A stretch of DNA of 64,000 bases from an uncultured Alphaproteobacteria bacterium (GCA_944393695.1 CALYAY010000001.1:121436-185435), one strand, 5' to 3'. Counted from the first letter of the stretch, positions 39,863-51,302 are shown. Made by a program: numbers and translations. The notes: a model not told the origin generated them from the letters alone.

Positions 39863-42634
39863 ATGACTAAAAAAGTTTGTCTGATTGACGGTTCGGGCTA
39901 TATTTTCAGAGCTTTTTACGGATTGCCCGAAATGACTGATCCTCAGGGAACGCCGGTTAATGCGGTTTACGGCTTTACCAATATGTTTTTGAAGCTGACC
40001 GGCAAAATCAGCTGTGATTATTGTCTGGTTTTGTTTGATGCCAAGCGGCAGAATTTCCGCAACAACTTTTTCCCAGATTACAAAGGCACGCGCAAAGAAA
40101 TTCCCGAAGCGCTTATTCCCCAGTTTCCCATTATCCGCGAAGCCGTTGATGTTTTAAATCTCAATCATCTTGAAATGGAGGGCTATGAGGCCGATGATCT
40201 GATTGCCACTTATGCCGCCCAAGCTTCCGCCCTGGGCTATGAAACGGTTGTCGTCTCGGCAGATAAGGACTTGATGCAGCTCATTCGTCCGGGGGTAGAA
40301 TATTACGACCCCATGAAAGACAAATTTTTTACCCCGGAAGATGTAAAGGAAAAATTCGGGGTTTATCCGGACAAAGTTGTTGATGTTCAGGCCTTGTCCG
40401 GCGACACTATCGACAATATTCCCGGTGTTCCCGGCATTGGTCCGAAAACCGCTGCCGAGCTTGTCAATCAGTTTGGGTCATTACAAGAAGTCTTGGACAG
40501 GGCAGGGGAAATCAAACAAAACAAACGACGCGAAAATCTTATAGCCCATCGTCAGAATGCCGAAGTTTCCCTGCAGCTTGTCACCCTGAAAGCAGATGTT
40601 CCCGTTGAACATGATATAGAATATTATGCCTGCCGCCGCCCCGAATTGCCGCAGCTTTTGGCTTTTGCCGACAAATATCTTTTCCGCACTTTAAAACCCC
40701 GGATGGAAAAATGGGTAAAAGAAATGTGCGAAGGCGCAGATCTGCGGCAGCAGGAACTGGACGCCGAAGCCGCTTTTCCTCCCGAGGTTGAAGCGCATTA
40801 TGAACTGGTTGATAATGAGGCGGCCTTGCAGCGCTGGTGTGATGTTATCCGGCAAAAAGGCTTTTTTGCCTTTGATACCGAAACCACCGGGTTAAACCCC
40901 TTCTTTGACCGGATTGTCGGCTTGTCGATGGCGGTTGAACCTGGCGTTGCTTGTTATATTCCTCTGGCTCATCGGACGCACGACGCGGGAGATTTATTCA
41001 GTACAGAGAATACTGAAAATACTGTCCGGCAATTATCCCCGGAGCTTGTCAAAAAATATCTCAAACCGTTGATGGAAGCTAAATCAATTTTGAAAATCGG
41101 TCATAACATCAAATTTGACATGCACTTTATATCGCAGATTCTCGGTGAGGAAACCCGGATTTTCCCCCTTGATGATACGGCTGTTATTTCTTATGTGCTG
41201 GATTCTTCCGAACACGGACACGGGCTTGATGAACTGGCACTGAAATTTTTGAATCACAAGATGATTAGCTATGAAGAAGTCTGCGGCAGCGGCCGGAACA
41301 AAATCACTTTTGACCTTGTTCCGCTTGACCGGGCGCTGGCCTATGCCGCTGAAGACGCCGACATTACGCTCCGGCTGTACAAGTTGTTTAAACCTCGTCT
41401 GGTCGCAGAAAAAAAGCTGTATCTTTATGAGCATTTTGACCGTCCGCTGATTAGTGTTTTAAAAAACATGGAAGACAAAGGAATCCTGGTTGATGCCGCA
41501 GGCCTCAAAAATCTCAGCCGGGAATTTGAAGAAAATCTTCATGCGCTGGAGCAGGAAATTTACAATCTGGCCGGCGAGGAGTTTAACCTCGGTTCGCCCA
41601 AACAGATAGGTCATGTTTTATTTGAAAAAAATAACCTGAAAGGCAAAAAGACCGCCGGCGGTGCCTGGCAGACCGGTGCCGATGTCTTGGAAAAACTGGC
41701 AGATAACGGCAATATTCTGGCTCAGAAGATATTAGACTGGCGGGGTTTTTCCAAACTCAAAAGTACCTATACTGATGCCCTGCTTGAGCTTTTGGACAAG
41801 AACAACCGGGTTCACACCACTTTTTCTCAGACCGTGGTCAATACCGGCCGTTTGGCTTCGTCTAATCCGAATTTACAGAATATTCCCGTTCGCAGCGAGG
41901 AAGGCAAAAAGATTCGCTCCTGTTTCATTGCCCGCCCGGGATACAAAATCATTTCATCCGACTACTCTCAGGTGGAACTCCGGCTGATGGCTTCGGTGGC
42001 TGATGTCAAAGGGCTGAAAGAGGCCTTTGCCCATGGTGAAGATATTCATGCCGCCACGGCTGCTCGGGTTTTCGGTGTGCCCCGGGAGCAGGTCAATACC
42101 GATTTACGCCGCCATGCCAAGGCCATTAATTTCGGAATCATTTACGGCATTTCCCAGTTCGGTCTGGCCCGACAGCTGGGTGTCGGCAATGACGAGGCCA
42201 AAGCTTATATTGATGCTTATTTCCGTGAAATGCCCGAAATTAAAACCTACATGAGCCAAACCATACAATTTGCCCATGCTCATGGTTATGTCGAAACCCC
42301 GTTCGGTCGCAAATGTTTTGTTCCCGGCATCAACGACAGCAACAAACGTATTGTCGCCAATGCCGAACGGGCGGCCATCAATGCGCCGATTCAGGGCGGA
42401 GCTTCCGATATTATCAAATTAGCCATGAATAAAGTTCAAAAAGCTCTTTCCTCAGCCGGATTGTCCACGCAAATGTTGCTTCAAGTGCATGACGAACTTG
42501 TTTTTGAAGCTCCGGAGGCAGAGGTGGAACAGGCTTCGGCGCTGATAAAACAAATTATGGAAACAGCCGCCGATTGCGCCGTTCCCCTGATTGCCGAAGT
42601 CGGTGTCGGTGATAACTGGACCCAGGCGCACTAA
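39863..42634 (+). CDS. polA: DNA polymerase I
   Basis: 923 aa, all three domains. The 5' nuclease opens VCLIDGSGYIFRAFYGLPE and contains the EGYEADDLIATYA metal site. The 3'-5' exonuclease looks active: FAFDTETTGLNPF (Asp, Glu), GHNIKFDMHF, YAAEDADITLRLY. The polymerase has DYSQVELRLMA, RRHAKAINFGIIYGIS and QVHDELVFE. ATG 39863 with AGG five bases upstream is preferred over GTG 39857. It repairs gaps and removes RNA primers. Confidence 0.96.
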   Translation: MTKKVCLIDGSGYIFRAFYGLPEMTDPQGTPVNAVYGFTNMFLKLTGKISCDYCLVLFDAKRQNFRNNFFPDYKGTRKEIPEALIPQFPIIREAVDVLNLNHLEMEGYEADDLIATYAAQASALGYETVVVSADKDLMQLIRPGVEYYDPMKDKFFTPEDVKEKFGVYPDKVVDVQALSGDTIDNIPGVPGIGPKTAAELVNQFGSLQEVLDRAGEIKQNKRRENLIAHRQNAEVSLQLVTLKADVPVEHDIEYYACRRPELPQLLAFADKYLFRTLKPRMEKWVKEMCEGADLRQQELDAEAAFPPEVEAHYELVDNEAALQRWCDVIRQKGFFAFDTETTGLNPFFDRIVGLSMAVEPGVACYIPLAHRTHDAGDLFSTENTENTVRQLSPELVKKYLKPLMEAKSILKIGHNIKFDMHFISQILGEETRIFPLDDTAVISYVLDSSEHGHGLDELALKFLNHKMISYEEVCGSGRNKITFDLVPLDRALAYAAEDADITLRLYKLFKPRLVAEKKLYLYEHFDRPLISVLKNMEDKGILVDAAGLKNLSREFEENLHALEQEIYNLAGEEFNLGSPKQIGHVLFEKNNLKGKKTAGGAWQTGADVLEKLADNGNILAQKILDWRGFSKLKSTYTDALLELLDKNNRVHTTFSQTVVNTGRLASSNPNLQNIPVRSEEGKKIRSCFIARPGYKIISSDYSQVELRLMASVADVKGLKEAFAHGEDIHAATAARVFGVPREQVNTDLRRHAKAINFGIIYGISQFGLARQLGVGNDEAKAYIDAYFREMPEIKTYMSQTIQFAHAHGYVETPFGRKCFVPGINDSNKRIVANAERAAINAPIQGGASDIIKLAMNKVQKALSSAGLSTQMLLQVHDELVFEAPEAEVEQASALIKQIMETAADCAVPLIAEVGVGDNWTQAH

Positions 42635-42641
42635 AAACGCT

Positions 42642-43928
42642 TTACCGCTCTTTTCCTTTGACTGCCATTAACGGCAGATTATTTTCTTTACCCTGTTGTT
42701 GCAGTTTTTGTCTGGTTTTAGGTTCAAGACTGTTCAGAAAGTCATCATTGATTTCGGGAGCATTTTTCATCTCGACCGGCGGCCTGTGCTCCATACAGGC
42801 AATCATCAGCCGGGCCTTGAATTCCGGTGTTTTGATGTTTCCGAATGATATTTTTTTGCCTTGATTATGGGCATATTCTGCCAAATTCTTAAATCTTTCC
42901 ATATCAGGCATTTTTTCTTTACCGTCTTTATCCTGGGCGGAAAGCGAAATCCGCGAAGCGCTTGAGGCCTGAATCCGGTCAACCGAACCGTCTTTATGCG
43001 TTATTTCCGCAAAATAATTTTGCTTCTGAATATTTTCTTTATATTTTGAACCCTCTTTTTCCGCAGCGGTTTTAAACACGGTTCTTAAATCTTTTTTGAA
43101 CTTCCTGTCTTTGTCAGCTTTTTCCGGCAGCGGTTCCGGTGTATTTTCCACTTCCACCGCCTCTTGCCCTTTTCTTTCAAACTTCAGATCATGTTCCATA
43201 TGATAACGCATGGATTCCATACAGTCACTGCAAAACGGCGATTCTTTTTTCTGTCGGTGCCGGCGATTAAAGCTGTCACCGGTATAGGAATACTCATACA
43301 TCAGACAGTTTGGATCTTTGCAATGCGAACCGAGATTTTCCACCGTATTTCTCTGATTTTCATTTGCGGCTCCGAAAGTATGTCCCAATTCATGAATGAC
43401 AATATCTTTGAAATAAGCTTTGAGCACTTCTCTGCTTAAACCGAGACGTTCACAAGTCCCGGCCGAAATGTTTACCCCGATTTCCGATGAAATACCGCGT
43501 ATGTTTCCGGCGGCCGGTTGTTTGGAAACACCGATAATTACCGGAGAAGTTCGATTATACGTATTACCGACGCTGTCTGCCTGCAGTTTTTTTAGTTTTT
43601 GTATATCCAGAACCCCGTCTTTTGATGCGAGAGCAACTTGTTTTGATAAAGAAGCATGACATTTCCCGGGTTCTGTTACTTTAAACTGGTCCCAAAATTC
43701 GGCTTCGTCAAAAGACTGGCCCCTTTGATTATAAATTTCTTTATTTTGCGCAACAATGGCATCCAATGTTTCTATATCATGATAGCCCACATTGCCGTTT
43801 TTAACTTCAAAATTATCTTTATATTCCGGGAACAAATTAATAAAATCTTGTACCGCCTCTCTGGTCCATTCTCTATAATTTTTACCCAGCCCCTCTTCGA
43901 AATCTAAAAATATTGTCTTTTTGTTCAT
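42642..43928 (-). CDS. Archaemetzincin-like zinc metalloprotease with a long C-terminal region
   Basis: 428 aa, orphan. Near residue 190 is IVIHELGHTFGAANENQ, and about 14 residues later come SHCKDPNCLM and then FCSDCMESM. Archaemetzincins have HExxHxxGxxHCx4CxM...CxxC; here all elements are present but HC-x4-CLM is pushed downstream by an insert, so the third zinc ligand is unclear. No signal peptide or membrane segment is visible, so it is probably cytoplasmic or exported by a special route. The C-terminal 200 residues are charged (RFKNLAEYAHNQGKKISFGN, FKARLMIACMEHRPPVEM) and unrecognised. AAGGA lies before the ATG. Confidence 0.7.
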   Translation of the reverse strand: MNKKTIFLDFEEGLGKNYREWTREAVQDFINLFPEYKDNFEVKNGNVGYHDIETLDAIVAQNKEIYNQRGQSFDEAEFWDQFKVTEPGKCHASLSKQVALASKDGVLDIQKLKKLQADSVGNTYNRTSPVIIGVSKQPAAGNIRGISSEIGVNISAGTCERLGLSREVLKAYFKDIVIHELGHTFGAANENQRNTVENLGSHCKDPNCLMYEYSYTGDSFNRRHRQKKESPFCSDCMESMRYHMEHDLKFERKGQEAVEVENTPEPLPEKADKDRKFKKDLRTVFKTAAEKEGSKYKENIQKQNYFAEITHKDGSVDRIQASSASRISLSAQDKDGKEKMPDMERFKNLAEYAHNQGKKISFGNIKTPEFKARLMIACMEHRPPVEMKNAPEINDDFLNSLEPKTRQKLQQQGKENNLPLMAVKGKER

Positions 43929-44009
43929 TAATTAATTTTCCTTAATAACATAATTAATATAAAATAATTATACCAAAACTTGGATGATTTGTCCAGTAGG
44001 TACTTTTCG

Positions 44010-44110
44010 AAAAAAAATAAGCCGCAGGAGGTAAGGCCTGCGGCTGAAAAAACGTTTCGGAATAACTGTTGTTATAAGAGAGAGGAGTGTTATTCCGTCA
44101 CGTCCCATGT
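44010..44110 (-). ncRNA. Candidate small RNA with anti-Shine-Dalgarno loop
   Basis: On the minus strand two hairpins stand in a row: CGGAATAAC/GTTATTCCG (44089-44097 with 44058-44066) with a 22-base loop holding CTCCTCTCTCTT, then a nine-pair GC-rich terminator (44037-44045 with 44020-44028) followed by TTATTTTTTTT. CU-rich loops are typical of alphaproteobacterial sRNAs that pair with ribosome sites. The 5' end and promoter are not clear. The rest of the 43929-44289 gap shows no gene. Confidence 0.5.
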
Positions 44111-44289
44111 CAAGGGTGAAATTTCCAATCTAGGGATCTGACAATGAAGAAGCGGCTTAAAACCTTGTTTTCCCCTTAACATATTTACAATATACCATAT
44201 TTTTTTGCCTTTTTGTGTTAAACTTCTGTTACAATTAAAACGATGCCGTTTTCAAACCGCCTTTTTGTTGAATATCTTTGATTTTATGC

Positions 44290-44318
44290 TTGGTTCGGCG
44301 GCAAATTTGGCATATATT
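44290..44318 (+). promoter_or_regulatory. Candidate gyrB promoter
   Basis: -35 TTGGTT (44290-44295), 17-base spacer, -10 TATATT (44313-44318), about 35 bases of leader to ATG 44361. Confidence 0.6.
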
Positions 44319-44336
44319 AACCCTAGCAGTATTTGA

Positions 44337-46805
<2,469 letters not shown>

Positions 46806-46828
46806 TTAATGCAAGCGAGGAATAAAAC

Positions 46829-47458
46829 ATGAAAGTTTTAATGATAAACGGCGGCGCTGATGACCGCGGATGCACCTATACCGCATTGAACGAAGTCGCC
46901 AAAGTCTTAAACGAAGAAGGTATAAAGACCGAGATTGTTCCTTTGGGCAAAAAACCGCTCCGTGATTGCATCGGCTGCCAGGGTTGCCGCAAACAAAATA
47001 ATAACCGTTGTGTTTTTGATATGGATTCGGTCAACCGCATTTTGGAAAAAGCCGAAACTTCCGACGGTTTTATCTTTGGTTCTCCTGTTTACTATGCTCA
47101 TCCCAGCGGGCGTTTGCTGTCCGTTTTGGACCGGGTCTTTTATGCCGGCGGCAAAACCCTGATGTTTAAACCCGGAGCAGCGGTTGTTTCGGCTCGTCGC
47201 GGCGGCACCACGGCCTCTCTGGATGTTATCAACAAATATTTCACGATCAACCAGATGCCCGTTATTTCTTCCACTTATTGGAACATGGTTCACGGCAGCA
47301 CCCCGGAAGAGGTCTTGCAGGATGCGGAGGGTATGCAGAGTATGCGCAATCTCGGCCGCAACATGGCATGTTACCTCAAGTCTGTCGCCGCGGCGCGAGA
47401 AGCCGGCATTCCTCTTCCGCCGAATGAATATTCCGCCAAAACCAATTTCATTCGTTAA
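46829..47458 (+). CDS. Flavodoxin-fold NADPH-dependent FMN reductase family protein
   Basis: 209 aa. VLMINGGADDRGCTYTALNEV is a phosphate loop for FMN, FGSPVYYAHPSGRLLSVLDR and VVSARRGGT complete the fold. DCIGCQGCRK followed by C of RCVFD gives a CxxCxxC...C cluster like that of iron-sulfur flavoproteins, so an Fe-S centre is possible. It likely moves electrons to a small substrate that cannot be named. It follows gyrB by 23 bases and may be read through from it. Confidence 0.82.
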   Translation: MKVLMINGGADDRGCTYTALNEVAKVLNEEGIKTEIVPLGKKPLRDCIGCQGCRKQNNNRCVFDMDSVNRILEKAETSDGFIFGSPVYYAHPSGRLLSVLDRVFYAGGKTLMFKPGAAVVSARRGGTTASLDVINKYFTINQMPVISSTYWNMVHGSTPEEVLQDAEGMQSMRNLGRNMACYLKSVAAAREAGIPLPPNEYSAKTNFIR

Positions 47459-47548
47459 TTAAAAAGCTTTTGCTTTACAACAAGTTTACCCATAGTCACT
47501 TAGGCAAACTTAACCATCTGCAAAGTCTGCACAATACCAATGGATACG

Positions 47549-47580
47549 AAAAAAAGACACCTCAATCAGGTGTCTTTTTC
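47549..47580. terminator. Terminator between the flavoprotein gene and tRNA-Ser
   Basis: AAAAAGACACCT (47551-47562) pairs with AGGTGTCTTTTT (47568-47579); symmetric, so it can serve tRNA-Ser on minus and the flavoprotein transcript on plus. Confidence 0.85.
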
Positions 47581-47586
47581 ATGAAA

Positions 47587-47677
47587 TGGCGGATAGAGTG
47601 GGATTCGAACCCACGGTACCCTTTAGGGGTACACACGATTTCCAATCGTGCGCCTTCGACCACTCGGCCATCTATCC
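47587..47677 (-). tRNA. tRNA-Ser (anticodon GGA)
   Basis: 91 nt with encoded CCA and the long variable arm of serine tRNAs (TGTACCCC...GGGTACC region). Anticodon stem CACGA/TCGTG around TTGGAAA, anticodon GGA. T-arm GTGGGTTCGAATCCCAC. Confidence 0.95.
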
Positions 47678-47831
47678 AATAATGAGCCTAAACTATAATA
47701 TTCCTTTTCGATTTGCAACAAATTTTTTTGTTTTTTTGCTTAAAATTAACCGCTTCCGGATAAATACTTGCTTTTTAGCCGATAATTTATTATTCTGACC
47801 CCGATCTTAAACAGCAGAAGGATAATCCTGT

Positions 47832-49049
47832 ATGGAAAAAATCTTAGTCCTGAACTCCGGTTCTTCGACCCTGAAATGCCAGTTGTTTACTATGTATGAT
47901 GATTATTGCGAAGTCATTGCCAAAGGGCTGGCAGAAAGAATTGGCCTCAGCGATTCGCGTATTACCATCACTTTTAAGGATCATCCGCCTGTTATCCGCC
48001 ACTTACCTCTTCCTGATCATGAGGTTGTGCTTAAAGAAGTGCTGGATATTCTGCAGCACACGGTTTTACATGACATTTCCGAGCTGTCCGCCGTTGGCCA
48101 CCGTCTGGGGCATGGCGGCGAATTTTTTAACCGTTCGGTGATTATTGATGAACAAGTCATGCAGAAAATTAATGATACGATGGAACTTTTGCCCCTGCAT
48201 GGCGCGGCTTTTGTCCATGGAATCAATGCTATAACCCATCTGCTGCCCAAAATCAGCCAGGTTGCTGTTTTTGACACGGCTTTTCATCAGACCATGCCTA
48301 AAGAAGCTTATCTTTATTCTCTGCCGTCTGAACAATATGAAAAGCACCGCATCCGCCGCTATGGTTTTCATGGAACTTCTCATCGGTATGTCAGCGAAAT
48401 GGCGGCAGATATTTTGGGTTTTAACGGCCGCTTTATTTCCTGCCATTTGGGAAACGGGGCTTCGGTAACGGCCATTCGCGACGGACAAAGTGTCGACACC
48501 TCCATGGGATTTACCCCTGCGGCCGGGATTATGATGGGAACCCGTTGTGGTGATATTGATCCCTACATCCCGCTTTATATCATGAAACACCAAAACAAAA
48601 CGGCTGATGAAGTTAATGCCATGATGAACAAAGAAAGCGGCCTTTTCGGGGCTTCCGGTGGTTTCAGTGATGTCCGTGACTTGGAAAAACGCTGTCTTCA
48701 GGGCGATTCCAAAGCTATAACGGCCGTCGATATGTATGTTTACAATATTATCAAATATATCGGAGCTTATGCCGCCGTGCTGGATGGCATTGATGCTCTT
48801 ATTTTTACGGCCGGTATTGGCGAAAATTCTTCTTTTATTCGCAAAAAAATCTGTGACCGGCTCGGATATCTAGGTATAAAGCTTGATGAAAACGCCAATC
48901 ACCGCCGCGGTGAACGGGCTGTCGTCAGCACACCGGATTCGCCGGTTAAGGTTTTGGTTATCCCGACCAATGAGGAATATATTATTGCCCGCGATACCTA
49001 TGACCTGATAGCCAATCGCCGTCGCAAAAAATCTTTCCGTGTCGCTTGA
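47832..49049 (+). CDS. ackA: Acetate kinase (ASKHA superfamily)
   Basis: 405 aa; interconverts acetyl phosphate plus ADP with acetate plus ATP. VLNSGSSTLKCQLF, GHRLGHGGEFF (Arg91 equivalent), VFDTAFHQTMP (Asp148), RRYGFHGTSHRYV (His180), MGTRCGDIDP (Arg241) and IPTNEEYIIARDT (Glu384) are present. The usual PLHNP motif reads LPLHGAAFVHG: the His is kept but Asn-Pro is lost. pta is not adjacent, so the enzyme may serve acetyl-phosphate made elsewhere. AAGGA lies before ATG 47832. Confidence 0.92.
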   Translation: MEKILVLNSGSSTLKCQLFTMYDDYCEVIAKGLAERIGLSDSRITITFKDHPPVIRHLPLPDHEVVLKEVLDILQHTVLHDISELSAVGHRLGHGGEFFNRSVIIDEQVMQKINDTMELLPLHGAAFVHGINAITHLLPKISQVAVFDTAFHQTMPKEAYLYSLPSEQYEKHRIRRYGFHGTSHRYVSEMAADILGFNGRFISCHLGNGASVTAIRDGQSVDTSMGFTPAAGIMMGTRCGDIDPYIPLYIMKHQNKTADEVNAMMNKESGLFGASGGFSDVRDLEKRCLQGDSKAITAVDMYVYNIIKYIGAYAAVLDGIDALIFTAGIGENSSFIRKKICDRLGYLGIKLDENANHRRGERAVVSTPDSPVKVLVIPTNEEYIIARDTYDLIANRRRKKSFRVA

Positions 49050-49062
49050 TAATAAGCTGCAA

Positions 49063-49087
49063 AAAATCCCGCAGATGCGGGATTTTG
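49063..49087. terminator. Terminator between ackA and the nitroreductase gene
   Basis: AAAATCCCGC (49063-49072), loop AGAT, GCGGGATTTT (49077-49086); symmetric and serving both convergent genes. Confidence 0.85.
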
Positions 49088-49104
49088 TTTGTTATCCGGA
49101 AAAA

Positions 49105-49725
49105 TCATTTTTTCTTCGGCCAGCCCAGAGCCTGTGCCGCCAGGATATAATCATTGTCATTCAGATGCAGTTCTTTACGCAGCATATCCCGGTCAATCAT
49201 TCCCAGCACAACGTTGTTAATCCCGGCCGAGGCGCAATAAAGCCCCACGTTCTGATAAGCCGAACCGGCGTGCATACCGCCCGTTTCATGATTTTCATAG
49301 TTGGAAACATAAACCAGCACCACATCTGCCTGCTGCACAAATTCCTGTTTGGCGGCACTGTAACGCAAGGTTGCCGGATTAACCAGTTCCAGAATATGTC
49401 TGTCAGGATTATAACGATACGCTCCGCCCTGTTTCAAAACATAAACATCCAGCGCCCGGGAATCTCTGGCTGTCGGAATGGTACGTTTGCCGTCCGGACG
49501 GTTCACACCGTTGGCTGCCCACAAAATATCCGCCAGGTTTTGTTCATCGATTCTCCTGACCCCGAATTCCCGGTAAGAATGTCTGTCGCGCAGAGCCTGC
49601 ATTAACGGTCGCCCGCCTTCATAATCAGGTTCCGGCAAAATAACTTCTTTCTGAATTTCATCGGCGCGCACGGTCGAGGCAATCACCAGCAACGCCCCAA
49701 AAAACAACATCAGACATTTTTTCAT
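49105..49725 (-). CDS. Exported nitroreductase-family protein (SagB-like)
   Basis: 206 aa with a signal peptide (KKCLMLFFGALLVIASTVRAD), so it should act in the periplasm, which is unusual for an FMN enzyme. RDRHSYREFGVRRIDEQNLADILWAANGVNR is the SagB/nitroreductase FMN block; GGMHAGSAYQNVGLYCASAGINNVVLGM and the C-terminal ILAAQALGWPKK follow the fold. Substrate unknown. The ELM1-like gene lies 21 bases upstream on the same strand, so they may share a transcript. Confidence 0.82.
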   Translation of the reverse strand: MKKCLMLFFGALLVIASTVRADEIQKEVILPEPDYEGGRPLMQALRDRHSYREFGVRRIDEQNLADILWAANGVNRPDGKRTIPTARDSRALDVYVLKQGGAYRYNPDRHILELVNPATLRYSAAKQEFVQQADVVLVYVSNYENHETGGMHAGSAYQNVGLYCASAGINNVVLGMIDRDMLRKELHLNDNDYILAAQALGWPKKK

Positions 49726-49746
49726 ATTATTTGCTCCTTCAGTTTT

Positions 49747-50724
49747 TTACACCAGTTGTTCAATCTTTTTAGCTGCTTCATAAGCCGGATTAAGCTTTCC
49801 TTTAGGCTGAAAATCGTTTTTTTCACCCAGCGGAGCTGCATAACCGGCATTGTATAAGGAGCGGACAAAGCGCTCATGTTTCGGCGTCAGCCAGTTTTTA
49901 CCGCAAAAAACATAAACCGGCTTTCCCGTTCCGCAGGCTTCGCAGCACATCGAAACGGAATCTCCGGTAACAATGATATTATCGGCTTCGGACAAATATC
50001 CAAGATACGGATTCTCTGACTTGTCTCCCCACAGATAACTGTATGTCGGGATATCCTTTAAGATTTTGATAATATTTTTTTCGGCATTTTCTCCTGTCCG
50101 GCTGGAATCCGTAATTAACAAAGCTCCGCCGTTGTTTTTCTTAAACTTTTTAACCGCCAGAGCCAGATTTTCGGCATTTTCTTCCGTAAAACCTTTACCC
50201 TTGATATTTCCGCCGATAATCAGCGCCGTCAGCGGCCGGGGAAGGCCGGCAAAAGCCGTTTCCCATTTTTTATGGGCGGCATTCAGGGTTTCATCGGTTA
50301 TGCGGTGAGGAGAACCCACGGTATAAAGAATATTTTTCCCGCTTAATTTTCCCCGGTCATGTTCCGGAATAATAATCAAATCAAAATCCTGTTGAAAAAA
50401 TTGTCCCGGATACAAAAGTTGCACGATTTTTGTTTTTCCTTTTGATGCTTTTTTTATCCATAAAGCCGCCGGTGCCGAGCGTCGGCTGGCTGATAAAACA
50501 ATATCGGGAAAATCACGGCTGATTCCCGGTCGAGATTCTTTGTCAATGCCCAGCAGACTGTGCCCCCTCAAAACATTCGGCAATGCGGATAACGGTGTAT
50601 AAACCAGTTTTTTCTCCATAATCTCAAATTTTTCTTTCGGCAGCACGGCGGCGATTCCGCGCATCTGTCCCACACTGCCCATACGACTGTCAGTCAAAAG
50701 CCAGATTGTTTTTTTCATCAGCAT
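49747..50724 (-). CDS. ELM1-like protein (DUF1022), GT-B fold
   Basis: 325 aa. IWLLTDSRMGSVGQMRGIAAVL, DIVLSASRRSAPAALWIKK, IPEHDRG, NILYTVGSPHRIT, TALIIGGNIKGK and IIVTGDSVSMCCEACGTGKPVYVF match the family named after plant mitochondrial fission factor ELM1, which alphaproteobacteria commonly carry. The fold suggests a glycosyltransferase, but the bacterial role is unknown. Start could also be ATG 50718. Confidence 0.85.
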   Translation of the reverse strand: MLMKKTIWLLTDSRMGSVGQMRGIAAVLPKEKFEIMEKKLVYTPLSALPNVLRGHSLLGIDKESRPGISRDFPDIVLSASRRSAPAALWIKKASKGKTKIVQLLYPGQFFQQDFDLIIIPEHDRGKLSGKNILYTVGSPHRITDETLNAAHKKWETAFAGLPRPLTALIIGGNIKGKGFTEENAENLALAVKKFKKNNGGALLITDSSRTGENAEKNIIKILKDIPTYSYLWGDKSENPYLGYLSEADNIIVTGDSVSMCCEACGTGKPVYVFCGKNWLTPKHERFVRSLYNAGYAAPLGEKNDFQPKGKLNPAYEAAKKIEQLV

Positions 50725-50789
50725 AAACTCAAAATTAAAATATTAAATTTATAATACTGATATTCCACATTAACTCAAGGAGAAAACCG

Positions 50790-51095
50790 ATGAAATGCAT
50801 AATTTATTTATTGATTTTTGCTGCCGCCTTTTCCTCATCTCCGGCAAAAGCCCAATTTGCCGCACAAAAAGAAGCGGCTTACCTGGCCACCATAAAAGTT
50901 GTAGCTGATTATAAAATTGACGATGAAGAACAGCAAAAAGCCATGGAAAGATTGCGCAATGACCAGGCTTTTAACCGCAAGCTTCTCCGCATGCGCGACA
51001 AACTCACCAATTCCCGCAGCAAAGACAGCACCAACCGACAGGTTCTGGATATTTTGGAGCGGGCCGGAAAAGAACTGTATGATTTGCTGGATTAA
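50790..51095 (+). CDS. Small secreted hypothetical protein
   Basis: 101 aa with a signal peptide (KCIIYLLIFAAAFSSSPAKAQ). The mature 80 residues are helical and highly charged (DDEEQQKAMERLRNDQAFNRKLLRMRDKL), without cysteines; no family recognised. AAGGAG stands before ATG 50790. It runs with the small ORF at 51171 and the lipoprotein at 51322, probably an envelope gene group. Confidence 0.72.
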   Translation: MKCIIYLLIFAAAFSSSPAKAQFAAQKEAAYLATIKVVADYKIDDEEQQKAMERLRNDQAFNRKLLRMRDKLTNSRSKDSTNRQVLDILERAGKELYDLLD

Positions 51096-51170
51096 TCATT
51101 GCTTAATAAAATACAGGTTATAATCACAGTATAGAAACATTTATCTCAAGAAAGAGAAAAGGAGGCAGAA

Positions 51171-51302
51171 ATGAAAAAACTGGCGCCGGAAACTAAAACC
51201 CTGCTGGAAGAAATCGAAGCTTGGCGGATATCTTTGTTTAAAAGTGATGTTTTTGCCGCTTCTCCCTCAGTTTCGCTGGAAAACGTTTCTGCTAACAGCT
51301 GA
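51171..51302 (+). CDS. 43-residue hypothetical protein with strong ribosome site
   Basis: AAAGGAGG at 51159-51166, a nearly perfect Shine-Dalgarno sequence, lies a few bases before ATG 51171. The peptide starts KKLAPETKTLLEEIEAWRIS, which looks like an amphipathic helix, and ends hydrophilic. It lies between two envelope-protein genes on the same strand and stops 19 bases before the lipoprotein start, so translation is plausible. No family recognised. Confidence 0.55.
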   Translation: MKKLAPETKTLLEEIEAWRISLFKSDVFAASPSVSLENVSANS

